Shown here one piece after another: positions 24,959 through 33,867 of a stretch of 64,000 nucleotides of DNA. The position numbers were made by a program, and so were the translations under genes. The DNA comes from Lysinibacillus fusiformis (GTDB lineage: Bacteria; Bacillota; Bacilli; Bacillales_A; Planococcaceae): NCBI RefSeq assembly GCF_003049525.1, contig NZ_PYWL01000015.1:1-64000 (forward strand). Reading direction: 5' to 3'. The stretch's first letter is position 1; the number at the start of each line of letters is the position of its first letter. The notes under the pieces are model-generated. The model made no database searches. It saw only the letters and a list, made by a program, of their open reading frames with translations, and was not told the origin of the DNA.

Positions 24959-26251
24959 TTATTTTTGAAATGGCGTATACCAAGTTTTAGCATTGTCTTG
25001 TACTTTTGCAGCGACCTCTTCAGGCGTTACCTGACCTAGATACATACCTTGTAATTCACTTTCAAGTAAACTTTTTGTTGTTGGGTCCCCACCTGTAAAA
25101 TTAGTCACCCACATGTATGGTATCGCTTCATTTGCAGTGGATTTACTAATCTCATTTAATAGGGCATCGTCAGAGGTAATATCAGGTATAGCACTGATCA
25201 TGGAAAACTCCTTCACAAACAACTCACCAAATTCCTTTGTTGTTAAAAACTCTAAAAATACTTTGGCGGCCTCTATATTTTTCGAATTTGCATTAATAGC
25301 AAATGAGCCATCCACCCAAGTCGTCACTGTTTTCTGACCCCCTTTAGATGGAATAGGAAAATACCCTAACTCTAAATCTGGATTCATTTCTAATACAACA
25401 GGAATTTCCCAGCTACCTAACGGGAACATAGCAGCGTCCTCTAATGCAAACAAAGTACGAATATCATCCATTCCTAAGCCTTCTGAATTTGCAGGAAAAT
25501 ACTTCTTTAAGTCATTCATTACTTGTATCGATTCTATAAATTGAGCATCTGTAAAATCCTTTTCTCCAGCGAGCACTGCTTGGTAGAAATCATTCCCTTC
25601 GTAAATCGCTGGTCCAACAATCCCGTGCAGTAATGACAATAGCCACCCTTCCTTAGTACCCATTGCTATCGGGGTAATGCCCTTTTCAAGCAATTGATCA
25701 TTTAATGCTATAAACTCTTCCCAAGTAGTCGGTATTTCGAGGTTATTATCCTTGAAGATTTTTTTATTATAGAAAAATTGCGTGGAGCTCAAATTGATCG
25801 GTACCCCATATTGATTTCCATCTTCATCACGTGAAGCTAGTAATGCCTCTTCAGGAAACGAAGCTAAACCGTTTAAGCCATTTATTTTCTCTACATATCC
25901 TGCTTCAGCAAGCTTTAATCCTGCTGCATAAGGTCGTAAGTGGAAAATATCTGGGCCTTCCCCAGCCTGTAGTGCTGTATTGAGAACAGTGTTATACTCT
26001 GTATTTTTAGTCGGATTAAAGGAAATGTGTATTTCGGGATGTTGTTCATTAAATAAAGCAATCACTTTTTCATATTTTGCCACATCTTCAGTACGCCAAC
26101 TTCCTATCGTGAGAGAAATCTCTTCCGTTTTCTCCCCTTCTTCCTTATCAGGTGTTGTTGAAACCGTTGTTTTCTCTTTTGAGGTACACCCCACTAAAGC
26201 TACAACGATTAATAATGGAAACAGCCATAACCATTTACTCTTTTGTTTCAT
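24959..26251 (-). CDS. Sugar-binding lipoprotein of the ABC importer
   Basis: About 430 residues from ATG 26251, which opens a classic lipoprotein signal (MKQKSKWLW, hydrophobic core, lipobox LVGC with Cys ~22); GGGTGG lies ten bases upstream. An in-frame ATG at 26272 overlaps the preceding stop and would add seven residues. The mature part is a family 1 extracellular solute-binding protein (FNEQHPEIHISF, GEGPDIFHLRPYA, ATTWEEFIAL-like segments). It should capture an amino sugar or muropeptide sugar outside the membrane, judging by kinase and MurQ genes in the same operon. Confidence 0.88.
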   Translation of the reverse strand: MKQKSKWLWLFPLLIVVALVGCTSKEKTTVSTTPDKEEGEKTEEISLTIGSWRTEDVAKYEKVIALFNEQHPEIHISFNPTKNTEYNTVLNTALQAGEGPDIFHLRPYAAGLKLAEAGYVEKINGLNGLASFPEEALLASRDEDGNQYGVPINLSSTQFFYNKKIFKDNNLEIPTTWEEFIALNDQLLEKGITPIAMGTKEGWLLSLLHGIVGPAIYEGNDFYQAVLAGEKDFTDAQFIESIQVMNDLKKYFPANSEGLGMDDIRTLFALEDAAMFPLGSWEIPVVLEMNPDLELGYFPIPSKGGQKTVTTWVDGSFAINANSKNIEAAKVFLEFLTTKEFGELFVKEFSMISAIPDITSDDALLNEISKSTANEAIPYMWVTNFTGGDPTTKSLLESELQGMYLGQVTPEEVAAKVQDNAKTWYTPFQK

Positions 26252-26268
26252 ATCAACTAATCCACCCT

Positions 26269-27288
26269 TCATATAAGTAATTTTTCATAGATCAACGTAT
26301 GAAGCTTTTCCCGAATACTTCTCATATTTGTATTCCTTCCATAATGAACTGCATTCGTCAGGAAAATAACAAAGGCCTTTTCAACAGGGTCCATCCAAAT
26401 ACTTGTGCCTGTAAAGCCTGAATGACCAAATGACCCCTTACTCCACCTCCTAGCAAAACAAGATGATGAGTAGTCTCCGTTCCATACTTCAAAACCAAGC
26501 CCCCTATTCCGAAATGTCTTCGTATGAGCAAGTTCTAGCCACTCATATGGAAGAACATCTTGTTGTGTAAAACCTAACCATATTTCTGCAAACTTCGCTA
26601 AATCTTCCGCACATGAAAATAGACCAGCACTACCAGCCACACCTTCCAACAGCAGGGACTTTTCATCATGGACAATTCCTTGAACAAATTTTCCATCCAC
26701 CATTTCTGTGGATGCCGCTAGTGCCTGTTGATGGTCCGGTAATTGAAAGCGAGTATGCTTCATCCCCCAAGGCTTCAATATTTCCTGTTCAACGAATTGG
26801 CTAAGTGACCTTCCTGATACTTTTTCAATTACTTTCCCTAATAAAATCATACCTAAATCACTGTAGAGTACTTGCTTGCCTGGCTGAAACACTACTTTAC
26901 TGGAAAATATCTCTGTCATGATGTCGCGTTGATGATGCCTCTTCACTACTGGCATTAAGTCTGCTGGTAACCCTGAATTATGCTGTAATAAATGTTGAAT
27001 GGTTATATTGGCATACTTAAAATTCGGTAAATATGTTTGAACTTTATCGTCCACAGTCATTTGCTGTCGACTCAAGAGCAGTAAAGTAGCTGGTAGCGTT
27101 GCCACTACTTTTGTTAATGACGCTACATCGAATAATGTATGGCTCAAAATGAGTTGTTTGCTGCCATCCTGCGCTGTAAAAGCCCCGTAACTACGAGACA
27201 AAATTCTTTTATGATGTTGTTGAACAATCAATACTGCACCTGGAATTTCCTTTTTCCGCACTAATTCATTTATATAGGCATCTACCAA
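26269..27288 (-). CDS. Serine beta-lactamase-fold hydrolase, AmiE-like
   Basis: About 339 residues. The TTG at 27288 has GGGGTG five bases upstream and is preferred to a TTG at 27303 with no ribosome site. Class C beta-lactamase-type motifs are visible: S-L-T-K in FDVASLTKVV (~53-62), Y-S-D in VLYSDLGMIL (~143) and H-S-G in GHSGFTGTSIW (~290). No signal peptide is seen, so it may act in the cytoplasm. B. subtilis AmiE (YbbE), in the muropeptide recycling cluster, belongs to this superfamily and cleaves MurNAc-L-Ala amides. First gene of the salvage operon, so an AmiE-like role is likely but inferred. Confidence 0.72.
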   Translation of the reverse strand: MVDAYINELVRKKEIPGAVLIVQQHHKRILSRSYGAFTAQDGSKQLILSHTLFDVASLTKVVATLPATLLLLSRQQMTVDDKVQTYLPNFKYANITIQHLLQHNSGLPADLMPVVKRHHQRDIMTEIFSSKVVFQPGKQVLYSDLGMILLGKVIEKVSGRSLSQFVEQEILKPWGMKHTRFQLPDHQQALAASTEMVDGKFVQGIVHDEKSLLLEGVAGSAGLFSCAEDLAKFAEIWLGFTQQDVLPYEWLELAHTKTFRNRGLGFEVWNGDYSSSCFARRWSKGSFGHSGFTGTSIWMDPVEKAFVIFLTNAVHYGRNTNMRSIREKLHTLIYEKLLI

Positions 27289-27335
27289 ATGAACACCCCA
27301 CAATTATAACTATCTAAATTTTCTGTAAATTAGTA

Positions 27336-27359
27336 TTATCATATAAAATAAAATGATAA
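27336..27359. promoter_or_regulatory. Inverted repeat before the muropeptide operon, candidate MurR operator
   Basis: TTATCAT (27336-27342) and ATGATAA (27353-27359) are a perfect seven-base inverted repeat with a ten-base AT centre. It lies about 50 bases upstream of the first gene of the operon, in the expected promoter zone. No other regulator gene is adjacent, so the MurR-like protein is the obvious candidate. Confidence 0.4.
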
Positions 27360-27393
27360 AAAATTACTCCAATCTTAAAATTTTTTTTCACAT

Positions 27394-27440
27394 AAAAAAA
27401 CTCCCCATCAAGTAATTTCTTACTTAATAGAGAGTTTTTC
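27394..27440 (-). terminator. Terminator of the DHA2 exporter gene
   Basis: AAAAACTC..AAGTAA and TTACTT..GAGTTTTT pair around TTTC, with T-rich flanks. It ends four bases before the exporter stop codon on the minus strand. Confidence 0.65.
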
Positions 27441-27443
27441 CCA

Positions 27444-28958
27444 TTATTTAGTTGGTTTTTTCAAATCCATTGAAGCTGCTGCGCTTTCAAACTTTACGCG
27501 TTTTAAGAAGAATGCAAGCACGACTGCAATCACTGTTATACCAGCTGCAATTAAGAATGAGTGTGTAATCCCATCTAATAAAGCAGTTTGCATAATTTGA
27601 TCTTGCATTTGTTGCATTTGCTCTGCGGTAGGTGCTGCACCTGCTTGTGCCGCATTTGCTTTCGCCTCGACAATTAATTCTTCAGCTTTGGCTTTTGTAC
27701 GATTATTCATGAATGTAACTAAAATCGCACTACCAATTGCTCCTGATACTTGTTGTAATGTGTTGTTAATAGCTGTACCATGTGGATTCATAATTTGTGG
27801 TAATTGGTTTAAACCGTTTGTCATAATAGGCATCATTACCATCGACATACCGAACATACGAATTGTATACATCGATACGATAAATGTATAGCTTGAATCA
27901 ATTTCTAATTTTGTTAAACCGAATGTAGCGATTGTTGTAATCGTTAATCCGATAATGGCCAATATACGTGGACCAAACTTATCGAAAAGCTTACCAGTAA
28001 TTGGTGACATAATCCCCATTACAAGCGCTCCTGGAAGCATCATTAAGCCAGCTTCAAATGGTTCAATACCGCGAATAGATTGTACGTAAGCCGGTGTTAA
28101 AATCATCCCTGAGAACATTGCCATCGAAACAATAACAGAGATAACAGACCCTAATGCAAACATTGGGTATTTATAAATACGTAATTCCAATAATGGTTGA
28201 TCCATTTTTAATTGTTTAATGATGAAAATAATTAAGGCAATAAAGCCAATTGAAATTGTGCCATATACCCAAGGACTTGACCAGCCTTTATCTCCTGCTG
28301 TACTGAAGCCGTATAAAATACCGCCGAATGCAACTGTTGATAAAAGTACTGATAGGAAATCTAAGTGGACTTCACGTGTCTCCATCACGTTTCTTAATTT
28401 CCAAACACCAAATAATAAACTAATAATCGCAAATGGAATAATCATTTGGAAAAGCATACGCCAATCATGGTGCTCAACAATATAACCTGATAATGTCGGT
28501 CCAATTGCTGGAGCCATAATCATAACTAAACCGAAGATCCCCATTGCTGCCCCACGCTTCTCTTTCGGGAAGCTAGTTAACATAACATTCATTAACAATG
28601 GTGACATACTAGATGCTCCGGCTGCTTGCACCATACGACCTGCTAATAGCATGTCAAAATTAGGAGCGAAGCCTGCCATAATTGTACCAATAGTAAAGAT
28701 GGACATTGCCGCAATAAATAAATGTCTATTTTTAAAGCGTGTCACAAAAAATGCTGAAGCAGGAACTAAAATACCGCTTACTAGCATATAACCTGTTGCG
28801 AGCCATTGTACTTTTGAATATGTGATCCCAAAATCTTTCATGATTGTTGGTAGTGCCACATTCAACAATGTGTTGTTAAGAAAAGCAACAAAAGCACCCA
28901 CAAATAATATAGCTATCATGCCATAAGGGGGCTTCTTCATTGTCTGCTCACTATTCAT
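27444..28958 (-). CDS. DHA2 family 14-helix multidrug MFS transporter
   Basis: 504 residues, start at 28958 behind GAGGGA. Fourteen hydrophobic segments are evident, with the DHA2 motif region GRMVQAAGASSMSPLLMNV (~106-124, motif B-like) and GPTLSGYIVEHHDWRMLF (~153-170, motif C-like GP..G....W.W). It resembles LmrB/EmrB/MdtP exporters that expel drugs by proton antiport at the plasma membrane. It is divergent from a long TetR-type regulator, with inverted repeats covering both promoters. Confidence 0.9.
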   Translation of the reverse strand: MNSEQTMKKPPYGMIAILFVGAFVAFLNNTLLNVALPTIMKDFGITYSKVQWLATGYMLVSGILVPASAFFVTRFKNRHLFIAAMSIFTIGTIMAGFAPNFDMLLAGRMVQAAGASSMSPLLMNVMLTSFPKEKRGAAMGIFGLVMIMAPAIGPTLSGYIVEHHDWRMLFQMIIPFAIISLLFGVWKLRNVMETREVHLDFLSVLLSTVAFGGILYGFSTAGDKGWSSPWVYGTISIGFIALIIFIIKQLKMDQPLLELRIYKYPMFALGSVISVIVSMAMFSGMILTPAYVQSIRGIEPFEAGLMMLPGALVMGIMSPITGKLFDKFGPRILAIIGLTITTIATFGLTKLEIDSSYTFIVSMYTIRMFGMSMVMMPIMTNGLNQLPQIMNPHGTAINNTLQQVSGAIGSAILVTFMNNRTKAKAEELIVEAKANAAQAGAAPTAEQMQQMQDQIMQTALLDGITHSFLIAAGITVIAVVLAFFLKRVKFESAAASMDLKKPTK

Positions 28959-28993
28959 TTATATCCCTCAATTCTTTCTTGTGTTTTTCGATA

Positions 28994-29039
28994 AAACTTA
29001 TTTTATACTCGTAGTCTACTTTTTTCAACAAATAAGTTT
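28994..29039. promoter_or_regulatory. Inverted repeat spanning the exporter promoter
   Basis: AAACTTATTT (28994-29003) and AAATAAGTTT (29030-29039) are exact inverse complements. Between them on the minus strand lie TTGTTG and TATAAA with an 18-base gap, a plausible promoter of the exporter gene. A repressor bound here would block it. Confidence 0.45.
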
Positions 29040-29052
29040 ATATTTTTTATAA

Positions 29053-29084
29053 ACGTTGATATATCAGTGTTTTTAGTGTAGAAT
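29053..29084 (+). promoter_or_regulatory. Promoter of the TetR gene with overlapping operator
   Basis: TTGATA (29056-29061) and TAGAAT (29079-29084) are 17 bases apart. The -35 box sits inside ACGTTGATATATCAGTGT (29053-29070), an 18-base palindrome with two mismatched pairs. This geometry fits autoregulation by the encoded TetR protein. Confidence 0.55.
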
Positions 29085-29115
29085 AAGAGTATAATATTTT
29101 AAAAAAGGTGAGGTC

Positions 29116-30033
29116 ATGAACAAAAGAAAAAGACAGATTATTACAGCTGCACGCGCACTTTTTATTGAAAAAGGATTTTTAGATACATCGATTAACGACA
29201 TTATCCATGATGCTAAAATTTCAAAGGGGACGTTTTACAATCATTTTTCTTCGAAGAACGAATGCTTAATCGCAATTTTAGATGAAGGACGTGAGGAAGC
29301 AAGTAATCGTCGACATGAACTTATTTACGGGAAAGATCCTACAGATTTAGAAGTATTAACGCAGCAAGTCGCTGTTCTCATGTACGTCAATCGTGAACAT
29401 AATTTAATTCAAATTTTTGAATCAATCTTCCATTCAAGAGATAAAGAACTGAAAAAAATTATTATTAACTACCACCTACAGGAATTAGAATGGTTAGCTA
29501 ATCGACTTGTTCAAGTCTTTGGTGAAGAAATTAGCCCAATAAGCTATGAATGTGCTGTGCAAACACTTGGAATGATTAACCTCACATTGCGCGCAGTTTT
29601 TATTGCTGATTATAATAAATATATCAATCGAGAAGCCATTGTACGTGTAGCATTGCGCAATATTAGCGTTATTATACCTACGATGCTTGAATCGAAAGAA
29701 ATCATCGTTAGCGTTGAAATGATCAATACAATTCAAAATGTAGTGAATTATAAAACCGTTACAAAAGATATGGTCATTGATCAATTACATGGCTTTGCCA
29801 AAGGATTAACGAACAATGAAACAGTGGAAGGCTTGGAGTATGCGGAATTCTTATTAGAAGAGCTTCAACGCGAAAATCCAAAGCTCTTTATTATCGAATC
29901 ACTTCTTACACCTTTCCGTAAAGCATTCGTTGGAACAGAACATGTCGCAGAAGCCCGCGATATCGCTAATAGCCTATGGCGTTATGTAAAAATTGAGCGC
30001 CCAGCTGAGCGGTGCAATAAAAATAGACAATAA
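29116..30033 (+). CDS. Long TetR/AcrR family regulator
   Basis: 305 residues, unusually long for the family (about 200). The HTH is standard: ARALFIEKGFLDTSINDI (~12-29) and AKISKGTFYNHFSSKNEC (~35-52). The rest is helical, and the extra C-terminal ~100 residues (from ~200) have no recognised motif. It is divergent from the DHA2 exporter and probably represses both genes through the two inverted repeats in the gap, with an exported drug as inducer. Confidence 0.87.
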   Translation: MNKRKRQIITAARALFIEKGFLDTSINDIIHDAKISKGTFYNHFSSKNECLIAILDEGREEASNRRHELIYGKDPTDLEVLTQQVAVLMYVNREHNLIQIFESIFHSRDKELKKIIINYHLQELEWLANRLVQVFGEEISPISYECAVQTLGMINLTLRAVFIADYNKYINREAIVRVALRNISVIIPTMLESKEIIVSVEMINTIQNVVNYKTVTKDMVIDQLHGFAKGLTNNETVEGLEYAEFLLEELQRENPKLFIIESLLTPFRKAFVGTEHVAEARDIANSLWRYVKIERPAERCNKNRQ

Positions 30034-30034
30034 T

Positions 30035-30071
30035 AAAAGAGGTATCAAAGTGAATTTTGATACCTCTTTTT
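30035..30071. terminator. Bidirectional terminator
   Basis: AAAAGAGGTATCAAA and TTTTGATACCTCTTTT form a near-perfect stem around GTGAA. It serves the TetR gene and the converging histidine kinase gene. Confidence 0.85.
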
Positions 30072-31713
30072 AATGACATTGAAATTTTAAAATAAATACC
30101 GTACCGGCACGATCTGAACGTACACTTATGGTGCCATTGTGGAGATCAATGAGCTGTTTCGTAATGGCTAGTCCTAACCCTGTCCCTGCTGTATCATCTG
30201 TAGTGTTAGTTCCACGATAATAACGTTCGAATAGGTTATCGAGCTCTTCCTGAGGAATGCCAGGACCATGGTCAGCAATAGTTAGCATCACTTCTTTACC
30301 AGTATGTTGCGCTTCCACCATCACCTTCGTGCCTACAGGTGTATATTTCTTTGCATTGGTTATTAAATTATCCATAATCCGCTTGAGTAAAAGTTCATCT
30401 GCTTGCAGCATCACATCACCATAAACCTTTACGCTTACCTGTTCATCTGCAAATTGTGTTAACCATGTTGTCAAAGGCAGTAATACCTTATCCAGCTGTA
30501 TAGCTTTATTTTTCAACTGATACGTATACGTTAAATCTTGTATAAGCGCATCCATATACGTTGCCTTTTCCTGCATCGTTTGTGCAAAAATACGCATCTC
30601 TTCCTTTGTCCACTCATAATCCTCCGAGGCAAGCATTGTGGAATAGCCATAAATAGAACTTAAAGGCGTTTTTAAATCATGCGATAAGCCTGTAATCCAC
30701 TCCTCACGTAACTGCTCTGATTGCTTAATTTGCCTTTCATTTGAATCAAGCCGCTCAGATAAATGGTTTAGGGACTCCTCTACAGGCTGAAATAATTTAA
30801 ATTTCCGTTTCAATTTCCCTGTTTTCTTATGATGGATTTTCTTATCACTTATATCACTGTAATCAAATTGGGTAAGTCGCTCAATACGTGATATGACATA
30901 AACAAGTGGTCGTACAAATTGTCGCGAAATACTTATCGATAAAAAGATAACGCCCAGTAATAAAATAATATGCCCACCAAAGAAAATAGAAACAAATAAA
31001 ATCATTGCCTTATTGAAAGGCTCTTCGAACGGTTTATAGGATGGATTCGGCATGCGGACAACAAATGTGGAATCATCCGCTAAGGTCGTGCTTTGCTTAA
31101 GTTCCTCATGCTCAAAAATATCGTATTTCTCCTCAACCAGTTGCGGCTTCTTCAGCTCTTCGTAACGCTTTCCTACAATGTCTGTTCGGTTCCATTCCGT
31201 ATCATAAATTTCAACACTAGCTTTATGTTCCTTTAAACGCTGTAGTGTCACTTCTGAAATCGCTCCTGTGGCTAACCAATTATCAAGAGCCTCCTCAAAT
31301 AGTGGCTGAACAGGAGAAATAGGTAGAAATAACAAATAATTTTTTGGGAGTTCCCATGTATGCATACCCGGCTGCTTTAATGCAAAAATTTCGCTATCAG
31401 GCATTCCACATAGTTCACATCTTTCCCCTGTATAATCTACAATGGTCATCGACTGATCAAATAAGTAAAGTTGTCCTGCATTTTCCTCAGCACGTTTTAC
31501 TAAATAATCGGCAATTTTAATGGATTCTCCTTTTTCGACGACAGCATCATCCTCAATTTCAAAGGAGCTCATGACATGAATGTTGTCTCCTACACGATCA
31601 TTAATAAAGATCGCAAAAAATACCAAGCTCATAATAAAGCCTGAAATAATTAATAAATAGAATATGATGAAATAAGATACAAAACGAAGCGTTAATTTCC
31701 CTGCTGGCTTCAT
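30070..31713 (-). CDS. Sensor histidine kinase with large external domain
   Basis: 547 residues, overlapping the response regulator stop by four bases (ATGA). Helix 1 (~8-32) and helix 2 (~243-268) bracket an external domain of about 210 residues, which contains a C-x-x-C pair (RCELCGM, ~118-124). Then follow the phosphoacceptor box LSHDLKTPLSSIYGY (~344-358), N box TNAKKYTP (~452), G1 ADHGPGIP and G2 GTGLGLAITKQL. With the OmpR-type regulator it forms a two-component system. The divergent DUF418 gene is a possible target. The signal is unknown; the CxxC might respond to metal or redox state. Confidence 0.88.
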   Translation of the reverse strand: MKPAGKLTLRFVSYFIIFYLLIISGFIMSLVFFAIFINDRVGDNIHVMSSFEIEDDAVVEKGESIKIADYLVKRAEENAGQLYLFDQSMTIVDYTGERCELCGMPDSEIFALKQPGMHTWELPKNYLLFLPISPVQPLFEEALDNWLATGAISEVTLQRLKEHKASVEIYDTEWNRTDIVGKRYEELKKPQLVEEKYDIFEHEELKQSTTLADDSTFVVRMPNPSYKPFEEPFNKAMILFVSIFFGGHIILLLGVIFLSISISRQFVRPLVYVISRIERLTQFDYSDISDKKIHHKKTGKLKRKFKLFQPVEESLNHLSERLDSNERQIKQSEQLREEWITGLSHDLKTPLSSIYGYSTMLASEDYEWTKEEMRIFAQTMQEKATYMDALIQDLTYTYQLKNKAIQLDKVLLPLTTWLTQFADEQVSVKVYGDVMLQADELLLKRIMDNLITNAKKYTPVGTKVMVEAQHTGKEVMLTIADHGPGIPQEELDNLFERYYRGTNTTDDTAGTGLGLAITKQLIDLHNGTISVRSDRAGTVFILKFQCH

Positions 31714-32411
31714 GGAGAAACATCCCCAACAAGCTTATAGCCAATACCTCTGACCGTTATAATACAGGTAGGCTTTCCAGGATTCTTTTCAATTTTTTCT
31801 CGCAGTTTTCGAATATGTACCATTACTGTATTATCATCAAATAAACAATCTCCCCATACACGCTCGTAAATTTGTTCCTTAGATAAAACTTGCCCCGCAT
31901 TATCACATAAATATTTCAATAAATGAAACAAACGGCCACTAATGATTTCCCTTACGCCATCCACAGTGATTTCTGCAGCATCAATATCGAATGTAAAACG
32001 GCTACATGTAAAAAGATGATTTTCTGTGACTTGCTTTTTCTTCATATAACGTGCTAGCTGCACCTTCACCCTTGCAACAAGTTCCAGTGGGTTAAATGGT
32101 TTTGTAATATAATCATCTGCACCATTCATAAAACCCCGAAGTTTATCGGCGTCACTGCTTTTAGCTGTTAAATAAAAAATAGGAGCATCGCTTTTTTCCC
32201 GAATAATATGAGCCACTTCTAATCCACTACCATCTGGCAGCATAATATCTAAAAGATAAAAATCAAATGTTTTAGCATAAATCTCGGATTTCGCTGCTTC
32301 TATCGTGTTACATACTGTAATACTTGTCATTCCTTCTTTTCTTAAAATGATATCAATCATTTCAGCTATCGCGCGTTCATCCTCTAATACTAATATGGAT
32401 GCTTTCTGCAT
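31710..32411 (-). CDS. OmpR family response regulator
   Basis: 233 residues. The receiver domain has acidic pocket DE (~11-12), phosphoacceptor Asp in FYLLDIMLPDGSG (~55) and Lys in YITKPF (~105). The winged helix follows (LSKEQIYERVWGDCLFDDNTVMVHIRKLREK, quoted in part, ~175-205). It is encoded upstream of its histidine kinase with a four-base overlap. A direct repeat of ACTTT(T)AAG in its own upstream region (32422-32442) is a possible binding site. Confidence 0.9.
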   Translation of the reverse strand: MQKASILVLEDERAIAEMIDIILRKEGMTSITVCNTIEAAKSEIYAKTFDFYLLDIMLPDGSGLEVAHIIREKSDAPIFYLTAKSSDADKLRGFMNGADDYITKPFNPLELVARVKVQLARYMKKKQVTENHLFTCSRFTFDIDAAEITVDGVREIISGRLFHLLKYLCDNAGQVLSKEQIYERVWGDCLFDDNTVMVHIRKLREKIEKNPGKPTCIITVRGIGYKLVGDVSP

Positions 32412-32421
32412 ATCCTCACCT

Positions 32422-32442
32422 ACTTTTAAGATTACTTTAAGG
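32422..32442. promoter_or_regulatory. Direct repeat between response regulator and DUF418 gene
   Basis: ACTTTTAAG (32422-32430) and ACTTTAAGG (32434-32442) repeat in the same direction 12 bases apart. OmpR-type regulators usually bind direct repeats 10-12 bases apart, so autoregulation and control of the divergent gene are possible. Confidence 0.35.
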
Positions 32443-32514
32443 TAGTCATTATTTCACCATAAGCTTCCTCAACTATTCTATGTATAAGATAACCAATTAA
32501 GGAGATAAAACGCA

Positions 32515-33654
32515 ATGACAACTAATCGTATTACTTTCATTGATACAATGCGTGGGTTTAGTTTATTTGGCATCTTAATGGCGAATTTGCTGATATTCCA
32601 ATTTGGGATGTATGGCAAAGATGAATTAAAAAATCTTTCTACCTTAGATAATGGAGCTTTATATTTTGTAAAGATTGTGATTGAAGGCTCCTTTATGCCA
32701 ATCTTCACTATTTTATTCGGCTTCTCGCTTATTAAATTAATTGAATCCATTCGAAGAAAAAAAAATAAAAGCCGCTGGTCTGTATTACGTCGGGCAATTG
32801 GTTTAATTGCCCTCGGTTTACTCCATTCCATTTTTTTATGGGAAGGCGATATTCTTTTTTCTTATGGCTGTATGACTTTATTTTTAATTCCCTTTATTAA
32901 TCGTAAACCCAAAACTTTGTTTATATGGGCGGGTATTCTATTTGTCCTTACGACGGCTTTAACATACGGTTCTATGGAGGCAACTAAAAAGGAACAAAAG
33001 GAATTAGATACTTACATTGAACAAGCAAATGATGTCTATGCTAATGGAAGCTACTTAGAAATTTTTGATTTCCGAGCAAATGCAGAAGTACCTGGAATGG
33101 AAGACCCTTCCTTCATCTTTATTGTATTAATTTTTGCGCCAATGTTTTATGCTCCCCTATTCCTCTTCGGTATGGCACTCGCTAAAAAGCAAGCCTTTAC
33201 GAAAATGGACGAGGAAGTAAAGTGGTATAAGCTAGGGGCACTCCTAGTTCCTATAGGACTCGCATGTAAAAGTGTAAGTTTTATAGAAAGTGATTTTTCT
33301 TCCATCTTATTGATGGGCGGATCTCAACTATTAGCACTTGGCTATGTCAGCCTTGCAGCTTTACTCTATAAAACACGCCCTGTACAACTCCTTGCTCCTG
33401 CATTCGAGAGCGTGGGAAAATTATCTTTAACCAATTATTTACTACAAACTATTATTTGTACAACTGTTTTTTACGGTTATGGTCTCGGATTATATGGCAA
33501 GTTAGGTGTCTTTGGTGGTATTTTATTCGGTATCGTTGTTTACAGCCTACAATGTGTCCTCAGCCTTGCCTATTTAAAGAAATTTAAACGTGGCCCATTT
33601 GAAACAGTCTTACGTGTATGGACGAATTGGTCGTGGACCGGTCAGGTGAAGTAA
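32515..33654 (+). CDS. DUF418 family membrane protein (YeiB-like)
   Basis: 379 residues, start behind AAGGAGA. It opens with the family hallmark R-x-x-x-I-D-x-x-R-G-F-S-L-F-G-I (RITFIDTMRGFSLFGI, ~5-20), then about eight to ten membrane helices, with ESVGKLSLTNYLLQT (~300-314) near the C-terminus, which is the conserved DUF418 segment. Function is unknown; the family is thought to move or modify membrane-associated molecules. It is divergent from the two-component system and may be its target. Confidence 0.85.
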   Translation: MTTNRITFIDTMRGFSLFGILMANLLIFQFGMYGKDELKNLSTLDNGALYFVKIVIEGSFMPIFTILFGFSLIKLIESIRRKKNKSRWSVLRRAIGLIALGLLHSIFLWEGDILFSYGCMTLFLIPFINRKPKTLFIWAGILFVLTTALTYGSMEATKKEQKELDTYIEQANDVYANGSYLEIFDFRANAEVPGMEDPSFIFIVLIFAPMFYAPLFLFGMALAKKQAFTKMDEEVKWYKLGALLVPIGLACKSVSFIESDFSSILLMGGSQLLALGYVSLAALLYKTRPVQLLAPAFESVGKLSLTNYLLQTIICTTVFYGYGLGLYGKLGVFGGILFGIVVYSLQCVLSLAYLKKFKRGPFETVLRVWTNWSWTGQVK

Positions 33655-33694
33655 GACTCCTACAAACTACTATATACGAAAGGAATTATTTCAT

Positions 33695-33796
33695 ATGAAT
33701 AGTGACTCTAAAGAAGACTTTACAGACTCGTGGTGGTTTTTAGGTATTTGTGCGGCTGTAGCAGTAATTTTAACACTATTGCATTTTAATCGATAA
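33695..33796 (+). CDS. Small single-helix membrane protein, 33 residues
   Basis: ATG at 33695 with AAAGGAA about nine bases upstream; TAA at 33794-33796. The product begins MNSDSKEDFTDSWWF and contains one hydrophobic stretch (LGICAAVAVILTLL) followed by a short basic tail HFNR. It lies 40 bases after the DUF418 gene on the same strand and may be co-transcribed. I do not recognise it; the ribosome site, composition and placement make it a plausible real gene. Confidence 0.5.
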   Translation: MNSDSKEDFTDSWWFLGICAAVAVILTLLHFNR

Positions 33797-33867
33797 TATC
33801 GGCATTCGTTTTCCTTGCCCCCTACTGTATACTATTACTACAACCATACAGCTTAGGGGGCATTTTC

